The position numbers were made by a program, and so were the translations under genes. The notes beneath the pieces were generated by a model, which saw nothing but the letters and a program-made list of their open reading frames with translations, had not been told where the DNA came from and searched no databases. Below, piece by piece: positions 7,801-12,999 of a stretch of DNA of 12,999 bases (the stretch's first letter is position 1; the number at the start of each line of letters is the position of its first letter). The DNA is from Anaerolineales bacterium UBA7227. GTDB lineage: Bacteria; Chloroflexota; Anaerolineae; Anaerolineales; Villigracilaceae. The stretch lies in the NCBI GenBank assembly GCA_002473085.1, contig DKTP01000074.1:1-12999 (forward strand), read 5' to 3'.

Positions 7801-10800
7801 TCTCGGGACGGTAGATGCGGATGGTGGTGTTGTGCCATTGCATCTTCTCTTTGAGCAGTTCAATGACCTTCTGCCCGATCTCTTTGGGAGTCAGCAGCTG
7901 GTTGAGCGCCAATCCGCTCCTGTAGATCATCTCCAGTTCCGCGACCCGCTGGCGGGATTCCTCGAACAGGCGGGCGTTCGAGACCGCCGAGTCGGCCATG
8001 GAGGCCAGGGCTTTGAGCAGCTCCAGGTCGGACGGCTGGAAGGGGCGCTGCGTGCCGATGCGACGGATGCTGATGACGCCGATGGTCTGGTCCCGTTCCT
8101 TGAGCGGGGCGAACATGATCGTCTCCGATTCCAGGTCTGTGCCGGGAACCTGCACCGAGCGCGGGTCGTTGAGCATGTCGGCGACGATCTCCGCCTCGCC
8201 GCTGGCCGCCACAAAGCCCGTCACCCCTTCGCCTATTTTGAGTTTCAGGTCGGAGAACGCGGCGGGATCCTCCAGCACAGCCAGCACGCACCGAAGCGTC
8301 TCGCCGTCTGGTTCGATGAGGAAGATGCGGCAGCCGTCGGCGGCAAACAGGCCCCGGGAGCGCTCCCCGATAGTCCGCAAAGTGGCTTGCAAGTCGAGGC
8401 TGTCCAGCGCCAGGGAGGTAGACAACAGGACGGCGGTCTCTGCCGCGCGCCGGCGGGATTCTTCAAAGAAGCGCGCCCGGTCGAGGATCAACGCGCCGGA
8501 AGCCGCAAAGTTGGCGAGCAGGTCCAGGTCGGTTTCATTAAAGTTGTTGGGCTGGGTGGATTCAAGCGAAAGGATGCCCACCGGTTTCTCGCGGACGATG
8601 AGAGGCACAACGACGGCGCTCCGCAAGACCTGGACTTCCCGGGTCGCAGCCACTTCGGAGTGTTCCAGAATATCCCGAAGCTCCGGGTCCGACTGCACGT
8701 CGGGGATGAGCGCCGCGCGTCGTTGACGCATGGCGCGCCCGGCGTAGCCCCAGGAGGTGGGATACGTGAATCCCAGCGCGCCGTCGTCCTCGTAGCCGAC
8801 GACCGCCCGGACCTGCAAATGTTCATCGTCAACCAATAAGGCGATGTTCCCTTTTTCCGCGGCAGGGATGGCGTGACGCGCGGCTTCGAGCAGGCGGTCG
8901 AGGAGAGGCCGCAATTCCATGCTCTCGCCGAGCGTCTGCGCCAGCATAGCGTCTGCCTCCAGCGCGAGTTCGCGGCGTTTGCGCTCGGTCACGTCCTGGA
9001 TAGTCCCGTGTATTTTCACGGGCTGTCCGCCCTCGTCGAATTCAACTTTGCCAAGCCCATGCACCCAGCGCGTGGAGCCGTTGTCCCGGCGGATGATGCG
9101 ATATTCCATATCGAACGGCTGTCCATTGTCAATGGCCTGCCATAAAGAACGCCGCATCGCTTCCTGATCGTCGGGATGGATGATGAGCAGCCATCCCGCC
9201 AGGTTGTGATCAAATTCCCTGTCTATCCCAAAGATCTGGTCGAGGACTTCGGAGCCTTTCCATGTTTTCGTCAACAGATCGGCTTCGTAACTTCCAAGCC
9301 CGGCGGCGGCCTGTGCCTGGCGAAGCAGGAGTTCGCTCGCGCGCAGGGCCTGCTCTGTCTTTTTGCGCCCGGTCACATCGCGAAAGCTCCACACCCGCCC
9401 CATGATCTTTCCGTTCAAAAACTGCGGCTGCGAGAAACGTTCAATGACGCGCCCGTCTTTCAGAATCAACGTGTCCAGACTGTCCGAATCGGGATGCTCG
9501 TACACATCCCGCACCCTTCGCAGAAAATCATCCGGGTTCGATATCTGCGGCAACGCAAAAGCCAGCGTCTGCTCGTGGTCGCGCGTCGCGAGAATTTCAG
9601 CGGGGATCTGCAGCATTTCGACGAATTTTTGATTAAAACGGGCGATCTTGTTCTCCCGGTCCACAACCAGGATGCCGTCAGCCGTCGCTTCGAGCGTGGT
9701 CTCCAGCAGGGAATAAGACTCCGCCAGTTCAAAATCCGCGAGTTTATTCTGCGAGATATCGAACATGATCCCCTGGAGCAACAGTTCGCCCGATTTCCCC
9801 TGTAATACAGCCCCCTTATCGCGCAGCCAGATCATCCTGCCGTCGGGCCTGATCACGCGATATTCGTAATCATATTCCTGGCCGGCGACGGTCAATTTGC
9901 CGACCGCTTCGCTCATCCGCTGGCGGTCATCCGGGTGGATCAGATCGAGCCAGATCTGGTTGTCGCTGTCCAGCCATTCTTCTGCCGTCACGCCCAGAAT
10001 TTCCTCCAATTTCGGGCTGACGAACAGCGAAGTGCCTTTCCCGTCCAGCACGTCCAAATAGACGACCGCCGGCAGCTGCTCGATAAGCGTGCGGTATTTG
10101 GCTTCGCTGGCCCGCAATTCCTGCTCGATCGTTTTGCGCTCGGAAATATCCCGCACGATGCTTTGGACGTGAAGCGGCTGGCCGTTGGCATCGCGCGCCA
10201 ATTCCATGTTGATCTCGACCGGGAAAACGCTGCCATCCTTCCTGCGGAGGAGGCGCTCATAAGCGGGAATATGCTCCCCGCCCAGTAAACGCTTCAACAG
10301 TTCGCGGCTTGTCTCCGGCTCGGCCGAGGTATCCTGCACGTTGAGATGTTGCAATTCTTCCAGCGAATAGCCCAACATTTCGGCAGTGCGCTGGTTGGCT
10401 TGAATATAGCCGCCCTGCAAGTCAAGAATAAAAATGGCGTCATGCGACTGATCAAGCAGGAAATGATAGCGGCGCGCCTCCTGCTTTTCCTCGGTCACAT
10501 CCTGGCCGTACAGGTTGACAAAGCCGTCTTTGGGAGCGGGGACGAACAGGATGGAGAACACGCGGTCACCGCAGACGACCTCCGCCTCGGCGCGCGACCC
10601 GCCGCCGAGTCGCTCGCCGATGAAGGTTTTCCACTCCCGGGGCAGCGAGCGTCCCACGCGGGTCTTCCACGATTTCAGCAGGGGACGGCTGGCGTCGTTG
10701 GCGAAAACGATCTTCCCGTCCGCGTCGACGCGCAACATGGGAGTGGGATTCTCGACGGCGAAATGCGCCAGAGCGCGGCTCTCCTTCTCCGCCTTTTCAT

Positions 10801-11206
10801 GGGCGCTCCGGTCCCGCACGATGCCGAGCAGGTTCCCGTTGGAAAGCCGGCGTCCGCCGATCTCCACCGGCAGAAGTTTCCCGTTTTTACACAACAGCCT
10901 GCGTTCATTGGATACCGTCTGCCCGGTCAATATATCCTCCAGGCGGAGGGGGGTGGCCTTCAAATCCTCGGCCGGGATCAGGTCGCGCAAGTTCATGCGG
11001 AGGATTTCGCGCCGCGTGTAACCCAGCATCTTGCAGCCGCGCGCGTTGACGTCAATATAGTTCCCCTGACGATCGGCGATAAAAATACCGTCCATCGCCT
11101 CTTTAAACAGCGTGTGGTACAGATCCTTTTCAGGGCCGGAGATCGCCCGGGTTCTCTTTGGGACGGTCCTTTTTTTGCGCGTTGTGGGCTTTTCCATTTG
11201 TGCCAT
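4838..11206 (-). CDS. Giant cytosolic sensor: 6 PAS, 7 GAF, C-terminal HD-GYP phosphodiesterase
   Basis: A 2122-residue soluble protein with no signal peptide or membrane helix. PAS domains lie at about 29-132, 145-238, 245-355, 368-485, 498-611 and 626-740; the fourth and sixth carry the PAS_3-type IHPDD motif. GAF domains lie at about 762-912, 930-1079, 1098-1253, 1265-1420, 1438-1587, 1604-1754 and 1772-1922, linked by helices with the signature NARLFEE. The HD-GYP domain (1937-2122) keeps the metal and signature residues: His1959, His1991-Asp1992 (HDIGKIGIPD), His2020, His2044-His2045, Asp2049, GYP 2052-2054 and Asp2073. It should therefore hydrolyse cyclic-di-GMP. There is no GGDEF, kinase or receiver domain. 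I prefer ATG 11206 because AGGA precedes it by 6 nt; an in-frame ATG at 11230 lacks a ribosome site. It is a monocistronic unit converging on the rlmI-like gene. The sensed signals and any cofactors cannot be read from sequence. Confidence 0.93.
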   Translation of the reverse strand: MAQMEKPTTRKKRTVPKRTRAISGPEKDLYHTLFKEAMDGIFIADRQGNYIDVNARGCKMLGYTRREILRMNLRDLIPAEDLKATPLRLEDILTGQTVSNERRLLCKNGKLLPVEIGGRRLSNGNLLGIVRDRSAHEKAEKESRALAHFAVENPTPMLRVDADGKIVFANDASRPLLKSWKTRVGRSLPREWKTFIGERLGGGSRAEAEVVCGDRVFSILFVPAPKDGFVNLYGQDVTEEKQEARRYHFLLDQSHDAIFILDLQGGYIQANQRTAEMLGYSLEELQHLNVQDTSAEPETSRELLKRLLGGEHIPAYERLLRRKDGSVFPVEINMELARDANGQPLHVQSIVRDISERKTIEQELRASEAKYRTLIEQLPAVVYLDVLDGKGTSLFVSPKLEEILGVTAEEWLDSDNQIWLDLIHPDDRQRMSEAVGKLTVAGQEYDYEYRVIRPDGRMIWLRDKGAVLQGKSGELLLQGIMFDISQNKLADFELAESYSLLETTLEATADGILVVDRENKIARFNQKFVEMLQIPAEILATRDHEQTLAFALPQISNPDDFLRRVRDVYEHPDSDSLDTLILKDGRVIERFSQPQFLNGKIMGRVWSFRDVTGRKKTEQALRASELLLRQAQAAAGLGSYEADLLTKTWKGSEVLDQIFGIDREFDHNLAGWLLIIHPDDQEAMRRSLWQAIDNGQPFDMEYRIIRRDNGSTRWVHGLGKVEFDEGGQPVKIHGTIQDVTERKRRELALEADAMLAQTLGESMELRPLLDRLLEAARHAIPAAEKGNIALLVDDEHLQVRAVVGYEDDGALGFTYPTSWGYAGRAMRQRRAALIPDVQSDPELRDILEHSEVAATREVQVLRSAVVVPLIVREKPVGILSLESTQPNNFNETDLDLLANFAASGALILDRARFFEESRRRAAETAVLLSTSLALDSLDLQATLRTIGERSRGLFAADGCRIFLIEPDGETLRCVLAVLEDPAAFSDLKLKIGEGVTGFVAASGEAEIVADMLNDPRSVQVPGTDLESETIMFAPLKERDQTIGVISIRRIGTQRPFQPSDLELLKALASMADSAVSNARLFEESRQRVAELEMIYRSGLALNQLLTPKEIGQKVIELLKEKMQWHNTTIRIYRPETGTLELLAFHLPGADTPSKRRDAEARFNRAISRPGDGLCGWAFQNVQIVRSSEISDDPRYTETYPGLHSGLYVPLQLGERAIGVIGIESAQPNAFGEADERLVATLANQAAIALENARLFVEAHQHALEQSIIHQASQSILGTHLDPQTVYQSVREAVFQIMPCEAFVIVLADEASGDYQAVYLYDSGQTFPPRTIPRGTGLSGKVISEGKSLFIHDNLQTGSSGVRFGTEQRIRSILAVPLREDPKIVGMVAAESYQPDAFNEQHRVLLETLAAQMAAVIQNARLFEETRKRVAELETVNRISIVLRAISDQTEMLAIVLEETLTALKMPTGAISLWNEGTGKLHRAAARGWLSEFSELPLQPGEGIFGNVFASGDIHVTRDFISDPLTLPENSSRLPPGWGGACIPIRSVDRILGVLLVAVPAEREVSRDEIRLLNTLAEMTGSALQRMNLYEETQRRAGEFESLYETMTAISGEHDLPDLLQTIVISATKLLGAGGGGMYLYDSAAGDLRLATSTHEAAPIGTRLNLGEGLAGRVAQNRQPMRMDDYSAWERGDGVFKDLKVHAILETPMLHSGELIGVLAVEEVGDSKRTFTDRDERLLSLFAAQAAGAVRSARLRKETERRLQNLQSLREVDRVIASSFDLRPILNTVISHTIAQLNVDAADVLILDPVLQLLEFAAGRGFRTREIESASLRLGDGQAGRAALERRVMHISDLSQIGDAFLRSSMLADENFLEYYGVPLVSKGEVKGVLEVFHRSPLPTDPEWQDLLETMAGQVAIAIDNAQLFESIQRSNLELGLAYDATIEGWSRAMDLRDQETEGHTQRVTSRAVELARAMGMMGDEIVHLRRGALLHDIGKIGIPDNILLKPGDLTEEEWAVMRKHPVFASEMLRPISYLRRSLDIPYLHHERWDGSGYPFGLAGEQIPLAARIFAVVDVYDALTSDRPYRKAWTKAEAQNYIRENSGKLFDPEVAEVFLEVCLKETD

Positions 11207-11212
11207 CCAGAA

Positions 11213-11216
11213 TCCT
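11213..11216 (-). promoter_or_regulatory. Ribosome binding site deciding the sensor start
   Basis: AGGA on the minus strand lies 6 nt before the ATG at 11206 (MAQMEK). The ATG at 11230 has no such site and adds only eight residues, so the downstream start is preferred. Confidence 0.45.
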
Positions 11217-11254
11217 GCCAACGCAGACATCCGATAAATAGCGCCGCCGCGTTG

Positions 11255-11265
11255 AAAACGGTTTT
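11255..11265. promoter_or_regulatory. Small palindrome in the sensor leader, possible operator
   Basis: AAAAC-g-GTTTT is an 11-bp palindrome with a one-base centre. It sits just downstream of the predicted transcription start of the sensor gene (near 11270), where a bound repressor would block transcription. No regulator is identified, and short AT palindromes arise by chance. Confidence 0.2.
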
Positions 11266-11276
11266 ACCCAAATAGT

Positions 11277-11285
11277 TATATAGCA
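11277..11285 (-). promoter_or_regulatory. Extended -10 promoter of the sensor gene
   Basis: The minus strand reads TGcTATATA. The predicted start of transcription near 11270 gives a leader of about 60 nt to the ATG at 11206. This is longer than for the other promoters in the window and compatible with use of a Shine-Dalgarno site. No clear -35 box was found. Confidence 0.45.
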
Positions 11286-11386
11286 AAAATATCGGTCTGT
11301 ATAGATGAACTTCATTACATTTTCCGAATGGGGTTGACGGCTGCCGGCGCTGAGACCGCCGGCCTGGAGCGCGGCGGGAGCCGGTC

Positions 11387-11415
11387 AAAAAAAGACCGAG
11401 GCGCGCCTCGGTCTT
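11387..11415 (-). terminator. Strong intrinsic terminator of the small-membrane-protein operon
   Basis: A perfect 24-bp palindrome (11392-11415; half-site AAGACCGAGGCG) is followed, reading on the minus strand, by a run of seven T (11393-11387, the first two inside the stem). It lies 22 bp beyond the stop of the 64-residue gene. This is a textbook Rho-independent terminator for that operon and separates it from the sensor promoter. On the plus strand a CTTTTATTT stretch follows it, so it may also work weakly in reverse. Confidence 0.9.
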
Positions 11416-11437
11416 CGGGCTTTTATTTCCCGGGGCG

Positions 11438-11632
11438 TCAATCGTCGCCCAGCGCCGCGATGGCGCGCAGCAGGCCGAACACGAGCGCGCCGAGTTTGAT
11501 TCCTTCGCCGGCGGTGAGCGCCGTGGACTTTTCGTCGCGTTCCGCGCGGCGGTTGAGAAGCATGGCCGCGAGCAGGCCGGTGAAGGCCCCGATCAACGCG
11601 CCCACGATAAGGGTTCTTCCTTTGTTTTCCAT
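11438..11632 (-). CDS. Small hydrophobic protein, 64 residues, YtxH-like in appearance
   Basis: Not recognised with certainty. The N-terminus MENKGR precedes a glycine- and alanine-rich membrane helix (about 7-26, LIVGALIGAFTGLLAAMLL), then a charged stretch (NRRAERDEK, 27-35). A second hydrophobic segment follows (44-61, GIKLGALVFGLLRAIAAL) and ends in GDD. One glycine-zipper helix followed by a charged region resembles the YtxH type of small membrane proteins. The ATG at 11632 has GGAG 6 nt upstream. The gene starts 13 bp after the stop of the 141-residue gene, and the ribosome site lies inside that gap, so the two are almost certainly co-transcribed. A strong terminator follows. Confidence 0.75.
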   Translation of the reverse strand: MENKGRTLIVGALIGAFTGLLAAMLLNRRAERDEKSTALTAGEGIKLGALVFGLLRAIAALGDD

Positions 11633-11638
11633 AGATCG

Positions 11639-11642
11639 CTCC
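11639..11642 (-). promoter_or_regulatory. Ribosome binding site of the 64-residue membrane protein
   Basis: GGAG lies 6 nt before the ATG at 11632 and 3 nt after the TGA of the upstream gene. It fixes the start, and suits reinitiation or coupled translation in the operon. Confidence 0.6.
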
Positions 11643-11645
11643 AGT

Positions 11646-12071
11646 TCACTTTAGTCCGGTCAGCCGCTTAAGCGCGGCAGAGACGCTCCCCGCCGCCAGG
11701 GCCGGCTTGACGGCCAGTTCCGCGCCGCGCTTGACGTAGCCTCCGACGCGCCAGACGATCCGCTGCGCGTACCCGCTGTATGGCGGGATGACCGCCAGCA
11801 GGCGCGCCATCCCATAGACGAGGGCGGCAAAAGCGGCAAGCGCGAGCAATCCCGCGCCGAGGATGGGAATGACCAGCCAGATCGTGGAGACCGCCGCCCA
11901 GCGTTCCACGTCGCCGTTGCCGCGAAAGGTGACGACGGAGACGACGACGATGACCGCCGCGACGACGAGGATCACGGCCAGGATCGGAATCAGAATCTGC
12001 GTCCACAATTGGCGGCGGTGAAGTTGATAGGAGGGGTGTTCCGCGGAAGAGGGGAGGCGCGCTTTTTCCAT
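11646..12071 (-). CDS. Hypothetical membrane protein, 141 residues, directly downstream of ftsZ
   Basis: Not recognised. The cytoplasmic-looking N-terminus (1-22, with RR at 19-20) is followed by a long valine-rich helix (about 24-48). A short polar loop (FRGNGDVERW, 49-58) and a second hydrophobic region (59-95) come next, and then a basic, possibly amphipathic C-terminal part (103-141, with repeated Lys/Arg and Ala). Two membrane passages with both ends inside fit the charge distribution. The ATG at 12071 is preceded at 6 nt by an extended -10 box and has no Shine-Dalgarno sequence, so it is probably leaderless. It is the first gene of a two-gene operon with the 64-residue protein. The stop of ftsZ lies 73 bp upstream with a hairpin in between. 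A link to division is only suggested by position. Confidence 0.8.
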   Translation of the reverse strand: MEKARLPSSAEHPSYQLHRRQLWTQILIPILAVILVVAAVIVVVSVVTFRGNGDVERWAAVSTIWLVIPILGAGLLALAAFAALVYGMARLLAVIPPYSGYAQRIVWRVGGYVKRGAELAVKPALAAGSVSAALKRLTGLK

Positions 12072-12077
12072 GCGGCA

Positions 12078-12086
12078 ATTGTAGCA
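12078..12086 (-). promoter_or_regulatory. Extended -10 promoter of the 141-residue membrane protein, likely leaderless
   Basis: The minus strand reads TGcTACAAT, ending 6 nt (tgccgc) before the ATG at 12071. The -35 region would fall inside the palindrome at 12093-12125, which is acceptable for an extended -10 promoter that does not need a -35 box. Confidence 0.5.
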
Positions 12087-12092
12087 TGAATC

Positions 12093-12125
12093 AGAAGCCA
12101 GGTTTCCGGGAGAAACCTGGCTTCT
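12093..12125. repeat. Palindromic repeat after ftsZ, possible dispersed element or terminator
   Basis: AGAAGCCAGGTTTC (12093-12106) and GAAACCTGGCTTCT (12112-12125) form a perfect 14-bp stem with a 5-nt loop (CGGGA). It lies 20 bp past the ftsZ stop. There is no U-tract on either side, so it is not a classical terminator. Its sequence resembles the AACCCGGTTTCT-type palindromes that I recall as dispersed repeats in some Chloroflexota and cyanobacteria. Confidence 0.6.
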
Positions 12126-12144
12126 TGAAATCCATCGGAATTGT

Positions 12145-12999
<855 letters not shown>

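Noticed and set aside
5441..8839. Two plus-strand open frames of about 400 codons opposite the GAF array
   Set aside because: They mirror the repeated GAF domains on the coding strand, have no domain or promoter, and follow from high GC content at the third position.
11231..11276. Cyclic-di-GMP riboswitch in the sensor leader
   Set aside because: The leader is only about 60 nt and shows no conserved GEMM-type stems; too short for a known aptamer.
11335..11386. GC-rich partial inverted repeats (GCCGGC, GACCG/CGGTC) beyond the terminator
   Set aside because: Stems are 5-6 bp with long loops and no clear role; expected by chance in such GC-rich sequence.

Overview
The window is GC-rich, densely coded bacterial DNA. 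Several features suggest a Chloroflexota genome of the Anaerolineae type: a long multi-PAS/GAF HD-GYP sensor, a subtilase with an I9-type prodomain, and short heptameric and palindromic repeats scattered in and between genes. This placement is inferred from gene style and was not tested against any database. No rRNA, tRNA, CRISPR array, insertion sequence or phage gene was seen, and no gap between genes exceeds about 210 bases.

Layout. Positions 1-774 (minus) hold a YczE/YitT-type membrane protein followed two bases later by the start of a second membrane protein that leaves the window. Positions 811-1260 (plus) encode a GNAT acetyltransferase, divergent from the YczE gene. Positions 1268-3607 (minus) encode a membrane-embedded subtilase: about 11 predicted helices, then an I9-like prodomain, then an S8 catalytic domain. 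Positions 3654-4841 (plus) encode an RlmI-type 23S rRNA cytosine methyltransferase, divergent from the protease. Positions 4838-11206 (minus) are one giant gene for a soluble sensor with six PAS domains, seven GAF domains and a C-terminal HD-GYP cyclic-di-GMP phosphodiesterase; it converges on the rlmI-like gene with a 4-base overlap. Positions 11438-12071 (minus) are a two-gene operon of small membrane proteins with a strong terminator. Positions 12145-12999 (minus) are the 3' two thirds of ftsZ.

The genes look mostly like independent housekeeping or sensory units; no defence or biosynthetic cluster is evident. The most interesting signals are in the architecture. (1) A perfect 11-bp inverted repeat spans the overlapping stop codons of the convergent rlmI-like and sensor genes, so both proteins end in the same Val-Cys-Leu-Lys peptide. 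(2) Extended -10 promoters (TGn-TANANT) sit exactly 6 nt before the ATG of three genes and 8 nt before a fourth, which predicts leaderless mRNAs. (3) Two divergent intergenic regions carry face-to-face -10 boxes only 10-11 bp apart. (4) Two unrelated heptamer repeat tracts lie inside the rlmI-like gene. (5) The sensor's GAF array repeats with a period of about 167 residues, each unit ending in a conserved helix signature. (6) The protease is an unusual fusion.
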